NCBI GenBank assembly: GCA_016190485.1
Contig: JACPQN010000057.1
Span: forward strand, 1 to 32,750
Source: Chloroflexota bacterium
GTDB lineage: Bacteria > Chloroflexota > Dehalococcoidia > SHYD01
Reading direction: 5' to 3'
Length of the DNA: 32,750 bases
The notes under the pieces were generated by a model that was not told the DNA's origin, ran no database searches, and was given only the letters and a program-made list of their open reading frames with translations. Position numbers and translations under genes: made by a program. Below are positions 17,939 through 25,979 of this stretch, in pieces. Positions within the stretch are counted from its first letter, which is position 1. Every line of letters starts with the position of its first letter.

Positions 17939-19372
17939 GTGAGCGGCGCGGCGTGGGGGTCTGTGCTGGTCCCCCTGTACCCTGCCCTGGGGCTGGCCCT
18001 GCTGGCCTTCAGCGTACCCTTTGGGGACGCGCTCAAGCTACCCGTGGGCGGCCTCACCCTGGGCGCCACGGAGGCGGTCCTGAGCATCACCGCCCTGGCC
18101 TGGGTGGCCAGGACCTCGATCCGCCAGCGCCGTCCTGAGCTTGCCTGCCCTGAGCCTGGCCGAAGGGTCGAAGGGCGGCTAGACGTGCCCTGGCCCGGCC
18201 TGTGGGCGGCCCTGGCCGTCTTTCTCGCAGTCGGCGCCTTCTCGCTGACGGTCTCCGCCGCGCCCGCGTTGAGCCTGAAAGAGCTGGTGAAGTGGCTGGA
18301 GCTGGGGCTGGCCTTCCTTCTCGCGGCAACCCTAGTAGAGCGCCGACGGGATGTTCTAGTAGTGGCGGCGGCGCTGCTGGTGGCCGGCGCGACCGAGGCG
18401 CTCTACGGCCTGAGCCAGGCCGGCAGCGGCTCCGGGCCGACGGGCTACCTCCTAGGCGGGGGCGCCCTCCGGGCCTTCGGCAGCTTCGGGCAGCCCAATC
18501 CCTTCGCTGCGTACCTGGCGTTGCTCCTGGGCTTGGGAAGTGGCCTGGCCCTGGCCTTCTCAAGTTATGCCCGTGGCAAACTGCTCACTCCCCTGGGGCT
18601 GTTGCTCTTGGGCTGCGGCGGCCTGATGGTCCTGGCCCTCCTGTCCTCTTACTCCCGCAGTGCGCTGCTGGCCCTGGGTACTGGAGCCACGGTGATAGTT
18701 GCACTGCACAGCCGGCGAGCCGTGCTGGCCCTGGGCGCCGGGCTGCTCGTTGGTCTCGCCCTGCTCCTGCTGGGCGCGTGGGGGCTGCTCCCTCCTGTGG
18801 TCACCAGCCGCCTGGTGGTGCTGGCCGAAAACTTCACCCTCTTCGACGCCCGGGACATCACCCTCACCTCCCAGAACTTTCCCCTGGTGCAGCGCATGGC
18901 CATCTGGCAGGCAGCCTGGGAGATGTTCCTGGATCACCCGCTGGTAGGTGTGGGCATCGGCAGCTTCGACGCCGTGTACCTGCGCTACGCCCTGCCGGGC
19001 TGGCCCTACCTGCCGGGCCACGCCCACAACTACTACCTGAACCTTCTGGCAGAGACAGGCATCCTTGGCCTGGGCGCGTACCTGGCGCTGCTGGGCAGCC
19101 TCTGGTGGCAGGCGCTGCGTACTGTGCGAAGGGTCCAGCGGCTCGCCCGCAGCGGCGCCTCCGATTGGGGGTATGCCGCCTGCTATGGCGTGGCGCTGGG
19201 CGCCGCCGGCGTGCTGGCGGTGCTGACGATCCACCATTTGTTTGATAACCTGTATGTGCACGGCATGGCGGCGCTGGTGGGACTCCTGCTGGGCCTTGCT
19301 GCGGCCTCGGTGGGCGTAGCGGAGTCGGCGAGCCGTGGCCCTCTCGTCGGCGACAGGGAGCCGGGAAGCTAG
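17939..19372 (+). CDS. O-antigen ligase/polymerase-like membrane protein (Wzy_C), copy 2
   Basis: Second WaaL/Wzy-superfamily membrane protein, 477 residues from the first standard start codon (GTG 17939). The family motif region is MAIWQAAWEMFLDHPLVGVG, SFDAVYLRY and HAHNYYLNLLAETGILGLGAY near residues 320-385. The frame stays open upstream of 17939 and encodes a basic stretch followed by a hydrophobic helix, with no ATG, GTG or TTG. An AGGAG at 17822-17826 lies seven bases before an in-frame ACG at 17834, so the true product may be 512 residues (see findings). A dispersed repeat is inserted in frame at 18130-18176, adding about 16 residues (RPELACPEPGRRVEGR) in a loop between helices. It follows the UXS-like gene and precedes the flippase-like gene by six bases. 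Confidence 0.85.
   Translation: MSGAAWGSVLVPLYPALGLALLAFSVPFGDALKLPVGGLTLGATEAVLSITALAWVARTSIRQRRPELACPEPGRRVEGRLDVPWPGLWAALAVFLAVGAFSLTVSAAPALSLKELVKWLELGLAFLLAATLVERRRDVLVVAAALLVAGATEALYGLSQAGSGSGPTGYLLGGGALRAFGSFGQPNPFAAYLALLLGLGSGLALAFSSYARGKLLTPLGLLLLGCGGLMVLALLSSYSRSALLALGTGATVIVALHSRRAVLALGAGLLVGLALLLLGAWGLLPPVVTSRLVVLAENFTLFDARDITLTSQNFPLVQRMAIWQAAWEMFLDHPLVGVGIGSFDAVYLRYALPGWPYLPGHAHNYYLNLLAETGILGLGAYLALLGSLWWQALRTVRRVQRLARSGASDWGYAACYGVALGAAGVLAVLTIHHLFDNLYVHGMAALVGLLLGLAAASVGVAESASRGPLVGDREPGS
18130..18176 (+). repeat. In-frame copy of the dispersed repeat inside the second ligase-like gene
   Basis: The stretch beginning CGTCCTGAGCTTGCCTGCCC and ending GGTCGAAGGG is nearly identical to the reverse complement of repeat unit 2 at 5268-5315. 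It lies wholly within the coding sequence, keeps the frame and contributes the peptide RPELACPEPGRRVEG between two membrane helices. This resembles the way Rickettsia palindromic elements add peptide inserts to proteins. Confidence 0.8.
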
Positions 19373-19378
19373 GCAGGC

Positions 19379-20416
19379 ATGTCCACCGTCAACCCAGAAA
19401 GCGTGCCGGTCTCGGAGGCAGGGCATCGTCCTGAGCCTGTCGAAGGAGCGCTTCCAGAGCAGCTCCCACGGGGCCGCTCTATTCTCTCCTTCCTGCTGGC
19501 CCTGGCGATCCTCCTCTTCTTCGCCACCCGGTTGGAGCTGGACCTGCCACTGCTCTGGAGCACCATCAAGAGCGCGAACACCGGGCTGTTCCTGCTGGCC
19601 TTTGTCACCTATTACCTTACCTTCCCCCTGCGGGGACTGCGCTGGAGGTTCCTGTTGGAGAACGTGGGATTGAGTCTCAAGGCCGGCGTCAGGCTGCCCT
19701 CCCTGCTGGTGCTCTCTCGCATGCTCTACCTGAGCTGGTTCGCCAACTGCGTCATTCCCGCCAAACTGGGCGATGCCTACCGGGGCTACCAGCTCAAGCA
19801 GGCCACGGGCGTCAGCTTCTCCACGGTCATGGGCACCGTGCTGGCCGAGCGGTTCATGGACATGGTGGTGCTCATGCTGCTGCTGGTGGCGGCCACCCTG
19901 GGCCTGGGCGGCGCGCAGGCGGGCGCCGCCGACGCCACGACGCAGATCTTCCTGGGCGGAGTGCTCCTCATGGCCCTGGGGGTCGTGGGCCTGGGGACCA
20001 TGTGGGGGCTGCGGGGGCATCTCCACCGTCTCCTTCCCCGCCAGGTGCAGGCCCAGTACCTCCGCTTCCAGGAAGGCACCCTGGGCAGCTTCCGCAACCT
20101 GCCGGTGATCTTCTTGCTCAGCGTGGCGGTCTGGTTCACCGAGGCGGGACGGCTGTTCCTGGTGGTCCAGGCCCTGGGCCTGAACCTGAACCTTTCTTTC
20201 GTCATCTTCGCATCGCTGGCCGCCTCCCTGCTCACCGTGGTGCCCTTCACGCCCGGCGGTTTGGGGCTGGTAGAGGCAGGGGTAGTGGGCCTGCTGCTCC
20301 TGGTGGGCGTCAGCAAAGAGGCGGCCGTGGCGGCGACCCTCCTGGACCGGGCGGTCAGCTACTGGAGCATCGTGGGGTTCGGCTTCGTGCTCTTTGCGCT
20401 CCGGCGCCGGGTGTAA
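19379..20416 (+). CDS. LPG_synthase_TM (UPF0104) flippase-like membrane protein
   Basis: 345-residue membrane protein with about eight predicted helices, matching the lysylphosphatidylglycerol synthase transmembrane (AglD/UPF0104) family. Key stretches are YYLTFPLRGLRWRFLL, NCVIPAKLGDAYRGYQLK near residue 123, TVMGTVLAERFMDM and PFTPGGLGLVEAGVVGLLL. No aminoacyl-transferase domain follows, so it is not a full MprF. Proteins of this type in glycan loci are proposed to move or hold lipid-linked intermediates. It is the only flippase candidate in the locus, as no Wzx or ABC exporter is seen. The first ~30 residues are not conserved in type and contain a short dispersed-repeat copy (peptide RPEPVEG). 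ATG start at 19379; the next gene begins five bases after its stop. Confidence 0.83.
   Translation: MSTVNPESVPVSEAGHRPEPVEGALPEQLPRGRSILSFLLALAILLFFATRLELDLPLLWSTIKSANTGLFLLAFVTYYLTFPLRGLRWRFLLENVGLSLKAGVRLPSLLVLSRMLYLSWFANCVIPAKLGDAYRGYQLKQATGVSFSTVMGTVLAERFMDMVVLMLLLVAATLGLGGAQAGAADATTQIFLGGVLLMALGVVGLGTMWGLRGHLHRLLPRQVQAQYLRFQEGTLGSFRNLPVIFLLSVAVWFTEAGRLFLVVQALGLNLNLSFVIFASLAASLLTVVPFTPGGLGLVEAGVVGLLLLVGVSKEAAVAATLLDRAVSYWSIVGFGFVLFALRRRV
19427..19448 (+). repeat. Short in-frame copy of the dispersed repeat near the start of the flippase-like gene
   Basis: TCGTCCTGAGCCTGTCGAAG plus GA is a truncated copy of the same repeat in the same orientation and the same reading phase as the copy at 18130. 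It is read as RPEPVEG within the soluble N-terminal tail, before the first membrane helix. Confidence 0.72.
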
Positions 20417-20420
20417 CCAG

Positions 20421-21575
20421 ATGCGTATCGGTATCGACTACACCACGGCCGCCCAGGAAGGCGCCGGCATCGGCAGGTTCACCCGGGAGCTGGTGGCGGC
20501 GCTCCTGGCCGAAGGCCCTCAGCACGAGTACGTCTTCCTGGCGCCCCGGGGCAGCCGACCTCCATTCGTGGTGGCATCCTGCCCACAGGCCCGCTGGGCG
20601 GCGCTGCCCGTGTCGGCCCGCGCTGCCGCAGTCTTCTGGCAGCGGGCGCGCCTGCCCGTGCCGGTGGAGTGGTTCACCGGGCCGCTGGACATCTTTCACG
20701 CCACAGATTACGTCCTGCCCCCGCTGCGGGCCGCGCAGGGCGTGGTGACCATCCACGACCTGAGCTTCCTGCGCCACCCGGAGTACGCCGAACCGAGCCT
20801 CGCGCGGTATCTCCTGGGCGCCGTGCCCCGGGCCCTGGAACGCGCGCGCCTGGTACTGGCCGACTCGGAGTTCACCAAAGAGGAGCTGGTGACGTGCCTG
20901 GGCCTGCCGCCGGAGCGGGTTGCCGTGGTCTACGGCGGCGTCAGCGACGCGTTCCATCCCGTGGAAGACCCGGAGACGCGGGCCGACCTGCAACGCCGCT
21001 ACCAGCTCCCGAAAGACTACCTGCTCACGGTGTGCCGGCTGGAGCCCCGCAAAAACCTCCCCGGGGTGCTGCGAGCCTACCGCGTGCTGCTGGACAGGGG
21101 GGTCACCGTCATGCCCCTGGCCATCGGTGGCAGCAGGGGTTGGGGCTACGGACCGATCTTCCAGACAGTGGCGGACCTGGGCCTGGAGCGGCACGTCCGC
21201 TTCCTGGGCTACGTGCCCGAGCAGGACCTGCCGCCGCTCCTCTCCGGAGCCGCGGCCTTCCTATATCCCAGCTTCTACGAGGGCTTCGGCCTGCCGCCCC
21301 TGGAGGCCATGGCCTGCGGGACGCCCGTGGTGGCCAGCAACGTCGCCTCGCTGCCGGAGGTGCTGGGCGACGCCGCGCTCCTGGTAGCCCCCGCAGACAC
21401 AGAAGGCATTGCCGACGCCATCTCCCGGCTGGTGCGGGATGCGGGGCTGCGAGAGCGCCTCCGGCAACAGGGCCTGGCCCGGGCCCGCCGGTTCTCCTGG
21501 GCCGCCGCCGCACGCCAGCTCCTGGCGGCGTACCAGCAGGCCGGCGCACCTGCTGCGCTAGCCACCAGCCGCTAG
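20421..21575 (+). CDS. Family 4 glycosyltransferase
   Basis: 384-residue GT-B fold GT4 enzyme from ATG 20421, chosen because the product then begins [20 protein letters not shown] as its relatives do; the frame extends nine codons further upstream into the flippase-like gene. Motifs are [53 protein letters not shown] and [19 protein letters not shown] with intact E-x7-E. It probably adds a hexose such as mannose to the lipid-linked glycan on the cytoplasmic face, but the donor is not determined. It lies five bases after the flippase-like gene and two bases before the next GT4 gene, so the three are likely one transcript. Confidence 0.92.
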   Translation: MRIGIDYTTAAQEGAGIGRFTRELVAALLAEGPQHEYVFLAPRGSRPPFVVASCPQARWAALPVSARAAAVFWQRARLPVPVEWFTGPLDIFHATDYVLPPLRAAQGVVTIHDLSFLRHPEYAEPSLARYLLGAVPRALERARLVLADSEFTKEELVTCLGLPPERVAVVYGGVSDAFHPVEDPETRADLQRRYQLPKDYLLTVCRLEPRKNLPGVLRAYRVLLDRGVTVMPLAIGGSRGWGYGPIFQTVADLGLERHVRFLGYVPEQDLPPLLSGAAAFLYPSFYEGFGLPPLEAMACGTPVVASNVASLPEVLGDAALLVAPADTEGIADAISRLVRDAGLRERLRQQGLARARRFSWAAAARQLLAAYQQAGAPAALATSR

Positions 21576-21577
21576 CG

Positions 21578-22726
21578 ATGCATCTCGCCATCAACGGCTA
21601 CTTTCTGGCGCAACCCACCACGGGCACCGGGCAGTACACGGCCGGCCTGCTGCGCGAGCTGGAAGACCGCTGGCCCGGCGAGCTGTCCGTGCTCCTACCT
21701 GCCGCGGCTGTGGCTACGCTGGGCCAGCATGATGCCAGCAGAGCACGGTTCCACTTCCTCTCAATGCCCCTGCCTGGCCATCTGGGCAAGGTGTGGTTCG
21801 AACAAGTAGCAGTGCCGCGCGCGGCTGCCCGCCTGGGAGCGGACCTCCTCCATATCCCCTATCTGGGCGCGCCCCTTCGCAGTACGGTGCCCGTGGTGGT
21901 CACGGCCCACGACCTGATCCAGCTCATGGTGCCCCAGCTCCGGGGCGGCCTCCTGGTGCGCCTGTACAACCTTCTGGCGGCTGCGAGCGCCCGGCGGGCC
22001 ACCGTCATCCTGGCCGACTCGGAGCACACGCGCCAGGCCGTCATCCAGCGGCTGCGCATCTCCCCGCAGCGGGTGCGTCGGGCCTACCTGGCGGCAGACC
22101 AGCGCTTTGGGTCCCATCAGCAGCCCGCAGAAGGCGCGCTCCTGGCCGCAAAGTACGGCCTGGAGTCTCCCTACCTTCTTTACATGGGCGGTCTGGACGT
22201 CCGGAAGAACGTGGCAGCCCTCATCCGGGCCTACGCCCGCTCCGGTTGCCAGGCGACCCTGGCCATCGCCGGCGCCCCCCGCTCCGGCCACGGCGCAGCC
22301 TTCCCCGACCTGCGGCACGTGGCCCAAGAGTCCGGTGTAGCGGAGCGGGTGCGTTTTCTGGGCTGGGTGGCCGAGGAGGACAAACCAGCCCTCTACCGGG
22401 GCGCGCTCCTCTTCGTCTTTCCCTCGCGCTACGAGGGCTTCGGCCTGACGCCCCTGGAGGCCATGGCCTGTGGGACGCCTGTCCTGTGCAGCAACGCTAC
22501 CAGTCTGCCAGAGGTGGTGGGCGACGCCGCGCTTCTCTTTTCCCCCGACGACGAGGCGGGACTGGCCGAGTTGATCCGGCAGGGGGCGAGTGATCCGGCG
22601 CTACGAGAGCGCCTCGGCGCCCAGGGACTCCGCCGAGCGGAGACTTTTAGCTGGACGGCCACCGCCCAGCAGACCATAGAGGTCTACCATCAGGTCCTGG
22701 CAAGGGAGCACGCACAGGTTGTCTGA
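21578..22726 (+). CDS. Family 4 glycosyltransferase
   Basis: 382-residue GT4 enzyme starting at ATG 21578, two bases after the preceding stop. The N-terminus MHLAINGYFLAQPTTGTGQY has the TGTGQYT acceptor-loop form common in this group. Further motifs are VVVTAHDLIQLMVPQLRGG, YLLYMGGLDVRKNVAALI, VRFLGWVAEEDKPALY and [19 protein letters not shown] with intact E-x7-E. It is a paralogue of the GT4 genes at 9405 and 20421. Its 3' end overlaps the methyltransferase gene by eight bases. Sugar specificity is not visible. Confidence 0.92.
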   Translation: MHLAINGYFLAQPTTGTGQYTAGLLRELEDRWPGELSVLLPAAAVATLGQHDASRARFHFLSMPLPGHLGKVWFEQVAVPRAAARLGADLLHIPYLGAPLRSTVPVVVTAHDLIQLMVPQLRGGLLVRLYNLLAAASARRATVILADSEHTRQAVIQRLRISPQRVRRAYLAADQRFGSHQQPAEGALLAAKYGLESPYLLYMGGLDVRKNVAALIRAYARSGCQATLAIAGAPRSGHGAAFPDLRHVAQESGVAERVRFLGWVAEEDKPALYRGALLFVFPSRYEGFGLTPLEAMACGTPVLCSNATSLPEVVGDAALLFSPDDEAGLAELIRQGASDPALRERLGAQGLRRAETFSWTATAQQTIEVYHQVLAREHAQVV

Positions 22727-23534
22727 CCGCGCCACCACCCTAGCCCGCCCCGGCGGCGCGCCCTCCTCGGCGGGCAGGCCCGCCGCCACCTGGCAGCCCG
22801 AGCGCTCCCTGCGGGGCCAGAACGTGGCCCTTGTGCGCGCGGCCGCGGAGCTCCGGGGCATGCGAGGGCGGGCTCTCGAAGTGGGCGCCGGCACCGCCCG
22901 CTTCCTGCGGGCGCTGCGGCGACGGTCGCCAGGCCTGGAGGGCTACGCCTGCGACCTGGACAGCCGGGGGCTGCTCCTGGCCCAGCAGGAGGACCCCGGC
23001 CTGCGGACGGCCCAGGCCGACCTGACGGCCCTGCCCTTCAAGGACGACGCGTACGATGTGGTGCTGGTCTTCGACGTGTTCGAGCACCTCTACCGCCCGG
23101 AGCTGGGCGTGCGGGAGTGCTGGCGGGTCCTGGCCCCCGGCGGAGTGCTCCACGCCCTGGTCCCCTGCGAGGGCCAGCCCCTGACACTGCATTGGCTGAT
23201 GTGGCGGGCCCGCCTGGTCGCGGACCTTAAGGAGAAGCGGGCCGGCCACGTCCAGCGCTTCACCCACAGCAGCCTCCGGGCGCTGTTGACGGAGAGCGGC
23301 TTCCAGGTGCGGCGCGTCAGCTACAGCATGCATCCCCTGGGCCAGATCAAGGACGTGCTCACGTACCTGGCGCAGGGCGACGAGCTGCCCCGGTGGCTCT
23401 GGCGCAACCCCCTGTACCGCGCCCTCTCCCTGGGGCTGTGGGCCGGCTCCTTCGTCGAGTCCGGCCTCCTGCGGCGGGTGCCCCTCAGTGCGGTGAGTCT
23501 GCACGTCACGGCGGTGAAACCGTGCGTGTCCTGA
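22719..23534 (+). CDS. Class I SAM-dependent methyltransferase
   Basis: 271-residue Methyltransf_11-type enzyme. The SAM-binding motif I is ALEVGAGTARFLRAL near residue 51, the acidic end of strand 2 is CDLDSRGL, motif II is ADLTALPFKDDAYDVVLVFDVFEHL (near 101-125), and RECWRVLAPGGVLHALVPC follows. Its place among glycosyltransferases suggests it methylates a sugar or the lipid-linked glycan, perhaps as a cap; this is inference. The start is TTG 22719, within the end of the preceding GT4 gene, with GGGAG ten bases upstream. The 3' end overlaps the next GT gene by 13 bases. The first ~30 residues are low-complexity, so a later start is possible. Confidence 0.85.
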   Translation: MSDRATTLARPGGAPSSAGRPAATWQPERSLRGQNVALVRAAAELRGMRGRALEVGAGTARFLRALRRRSPGLEGYACDLDSRGLLLAQQEDPGLRTAQADLTALPFKDDAYDVVLVFDVFEHLYRPELGVRECWRVLAPGGVLHALVPCEGQPLTLHWLMWRARLVADLKEKRAGHVQRFTHSSLRALLTESGFQVRRVSYSMHPLGQIKDVLTYLAQGDELPRWLWRNPLYRALSLGLWAGSFVESGLLRRVPLSAVSLHVTAVKPCVS

Positions 23535-24658
23535 TGGTCTCCAAGGCCTGCTACGTGGCCGCGTACCGCCGCAAGCTGGAGGAGCTGGCGGCCCTGCCGG
23601 GCATGGAGCTGACCCTCCTGGTGCCACCTTACTGGCGCACGGGCCAGCGGCAGGCGCCCCTGGAGCCGGGCTACGACCAGGGCTACCGCATGGTGGTGGA
23701 AGACCCGGCCCTCAACGGCAGCTTCCACCTCCACTTCTACCGGGGCTTGCCTGCGCTCATACGCTCCTTGCGGCCCCATCTGGTCCACATTGATGAGGAG
23801 CCCTACGACTTCGTGAGCTACCATGCGCTGCGGGCGGCCCGGGGTGTCGCCCAGCGGGTCCTCTTCTTTACCTGGCAGAACATCCCGCGGCGCCTGCCCT
23901 TCCCCTTCGGTTGGTTCGAGGGCACGGTCTTACGCGGCGTCCACGGCGCCATCGCCGGCAACCGGGACGCTGCGGCCATCCTCCGGGCCAAGGGCTACTG
24001 CCGCCCCCTCTACATCATCCCCCAGTTTGGCATCGATCCGAAGCTCTTTGCACCGCAAGACGACCCGGAGGCCCCGGAGCAGTTCACTCCCCAGCGCCCC
24101 TTCCGAGTGGGGTTCTCCGGTAGGTTGGTGGAAGAGAAGGGGCTGCTGACGCTCCTGCGGGCCGTGGCAGGCTTGGAAGGCCCCTGGGAGCTCCGGTTCC
24201 TGGGCGACGGCCCCTTGCGCCCCCGCCTCCTAGAGGAAGCCGCAGCCCTGGGCGTTGGTGACAGGGTGCGCATGCTGGGCAATGTGCCTTCGGACTCTGT
24301 ACCCGAGCACCTGCGGGACCTGGACGTACTGGTGAACCCCTCTCTCACCTGGCGCCGGGGCCGCACCCAGTGGAAGGAGCAGTTCGGCAGGAGTCTGGTG
24401 GAAGCCATGGCCTGCGGGGTGCCCGTGGTCGGCTCCGACTCCGGGGAGATCCCCAACGTCATCGGAGAAGCGGGGCTGGTCGCCCCCGAGAGCGACGTCG
24501 TGGCGCTGCAGGCGTCCCTGCAGCGGCTGATGGACGACCCGGCCCTGCGGCGGGAGTTGGGCGAACGGGGACGACGGCGGGTGTTGGAGCACTACACCCA
24601 GCAACGCATCGCCCAGCAGACCTACCAGTGCTACCAGCAGCTCCTGGAGAGCGCATGA
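23522..24658 (+). CDS. Family 4 glycosyltransferase
   Basis: 378-residue GT4 enzyme. The GTG at 23522 is chosen because it gives the normal opening VRVLMVSKACYVAAYRRKL; the frame is open earlier but overlaps the methyltransferase. Motifs are HIDEEPYDFVSYHAL, FFTWQNIPRRLPFPF, IIPQFGIDPKLF, RVGFSGRLVEEKGLLTLLRA and EQFGRSLVEAMACGVPVVGS, in which the E-x7-E is present in the form EQFGRSLVE. It differs in wording from the other three E-x7-E GT4s and so probably makes a different linkage. Its stop overlaps the GT9 start (ATGA). Confidence 0.9.
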   Translation: MRVLMVSKACYVAAYRRKLEELAALPGMELTLLVPPYWRTGQRQAPLEPGYDQGYRMVVEDPALNGSFHLHFYRGLPALIRSLRPHLVHIDEEPYDFVSYHALRAARGVAQRVLFFTWQNIPRRLPFPFGWFEGTVLRGVHGAIAGNRDAAAILRAKGYCRPLYIIPQFGIDPKLFAPQDDPEAPEQFTPQRPFRVGFSGRLVEEKGLLTLLRAVAGLEGPWELRFLGDGPLRPRLLEEAAALGVGDRVRMLGNVPSDSVPEHLRDLDVLVNPSLTWRRGRTQWKEQFGRSLVEAMACGVPVVGSDSGEIPNVIGEAGLVAPESDVVALQASLQRLMDDPALRRELGERGRRRVLEHYTQQRIAQQTYQCYQQLLESA

Positions 24659-25923
24659 AGGCGCCCACCCTGGGGCAGAAGCGCGCCGTTGCAACCCTGG
24701 CAGAGCCCCTGGTGGCGTTGCTGCACCGGACCTATCGCCTGGCCACGGGTCGCGGCGGCGTGCCTCTTCTGCGTCCGGAGGCGGCCTCGCGGGTGCGCAA
24801 GGTGCTGGCAGTGCGCCTGGACGCCATCGGCGACCTGCTCCTCTCGGAGCCGGCCATTGCTCTGCTGCGCCGTCGCTTCCCCCATGCCCGCCTTGACCTG
24901 GTGGCCAACCCAGCCAGCGCGGCGGTGCTGCGGGGCAACCCAGCGGTAGACCGGCTCATTACCTACGGCGCCCCCTGGCACGCCTCGTGGCGCGGCGCGC
25001 GGGTAGACTGGGTCAAAGAGGCCGCCCGCTTCTGGGCCGTCACCGCCGCCCTGCGCCGAGAGGAGTACGACCTGGGCTTTGAACTGCGGGGCGACATCCG
25101 AGACATCGCGTTTCTAGCCGCCGCGGGACCCGGGACCCTGGTGGGCAGTGGTGTCCGGGGCGGCGGAAGCCTGCTGGACTACGACGCCCCCCAGCCCGCC
25201 GACGCCCACCAGGTGGAGCTGGCCCTGGCCATCGCCGCCGCCGGAGGCGATGCGCCGTCGGAGGCTGCCCCTCGGCTGTACCTGGGCCGCCAGGAGCGAG
25301 ACGCCGCGGCAGCCCTGGTCCCACCGGGAGCGGGCCGCACCTATGTCGGTCTGCATCTGGGCGCCGGCTTCCCCAGCAAATGCCTGCCTGTGGCGAAGTT
25401 CGCAGAGGTGGCACAGACGCTGCTCCAGAGGGAGCCACGGCGCCGCTTCGTGGTCATCGGCGGGCCAGAGGAGCGCCCCTTGGCGGAGGAGCTGGCGGCG
25501 CGCCTCTCCGCCCGGGGCCAGTCTGGAGAACCAGTCTTGACCCTGCTGCCGGGAAGGCTCTCCCTGCTGGAGACGGCGGCCGTGCTGGAGCGCTGCGTCT
25601 TGTTCATTGGCAACGACAGCGCGCCCATGCACCTGGCCGCGGCGGTGGGAACTCCGGTGGTCACCTTCTTTGGCCCCTCGGAGCCGTGGCGCTTCCACCC
25701 TTACGGCGCCGCCTACCGGCTGCTGGAAGTGACGCTGGAGTGCCGGCCTTGCGACTACGTGCACTGCCGCTGGGAGGGCGATCTCCGCTTTCAGTGCATG
25801 ACCCGGCAGTCGGTGGAGGCCATAAGTGCGGCAGCGGAGGATCTGCTGGCGGTACAGCCCGCCAGGGCTTCAGGGAGGCCTCTGTATGACGCGTTACAAG
25901 AGCCGTGGACTGGACTACAATAG
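24655..25923 (+). CDS. Family 9 glycosyltransferase (heptosyltransferase-like)
   Basis: 422-residue GT-B enzyme of family 9, the ADP-heptose:LPS heptosyltransferase family. The start is ATG 24655, overlapping the preceding stop; the sequence upstream in frame is a shadow. Family marks are KVLAVRLDAIGDLLLSEPAI near residue 46, GAGFPSKCLPVAKFAEVAQ, FVVIGGPEE, and the donor-site region CVLFIGNDSAPMHLAAAVGTPVVTFFGPSEPWR. It has a cysteine-containing tail (CRPCDYVHC...C) seen in many GT9 proteins. If the host is a single-membrane Chloroflexota, classical LPS is not expected, so it would act on another surface glycan. A promoter candidate for the next gene lies in its last 30 bases. Confidence 0.9.
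   Translation: MKAPTLGQKRAVATLAEPLVALLHRTYRLATGRGGVPLLRPEAASRVRKVLAVRLDAIGDLLLSEPAIALLRRRFPHARLDLVANPASAAVLRGNPAVDRLITYGAPWHASWRGARVDWVKEAARFWAVTAALRREEYDLGFELRGDIRDIAFLAAAGPGTLVGSGVRGGGSLLDYDAPQPADAHQVELALAIAAAGGDAPSEAAPRLYLGRQERDAAAALVPPGAGRTYVGLHLGAGFPSKCLPVAKFAEVAQTLLQREPRRRFVVIGGPEERPLAEELAARLSARGQSGEPVLTLLPGRLSLLETAAVLERCVLFIGNDSAPMHLAAAVGTPVVTFFGPSEPWRFHPYGAAYRLLEVTLECRPCDYVHCRWEGDLRFQCMTRQSVEAISAAAEDLLAVQPARASGRPLYDALQEPWTGLQ
25893..25921 (+). promoter_or_regulatory. Candidate sigma-70-type promoter before the sugar transferase gene
   Basis: GTTACA (25893-25898), a 17-base gap and TACAAT (25916-25921) match the TTGACA/TATAAT pattern at 4 of 6 and 5 of 6 positions. It lies at the end of the GT9 gene and would start a transcript about 50 bases before the sugar transferase start, giving the initiating enzyme its own expression control in addition to read-through. 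Confidence 0.4.
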
Positions 25924-25979
25924 GGCCGTGATGCTGCCCACCGGTGGCCCGGCGGCCAGCCAGGGGGAGATGCCAGCCC

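Noticed and set aside
18560-20026. 488-codon minus-strand open frame across the second ligase-like gene and the flippase-like gene.
   Set aside because: The translation is His/Gln-rich and low-complexity, and both plus-strand genes have family motifs; it is a shadow.
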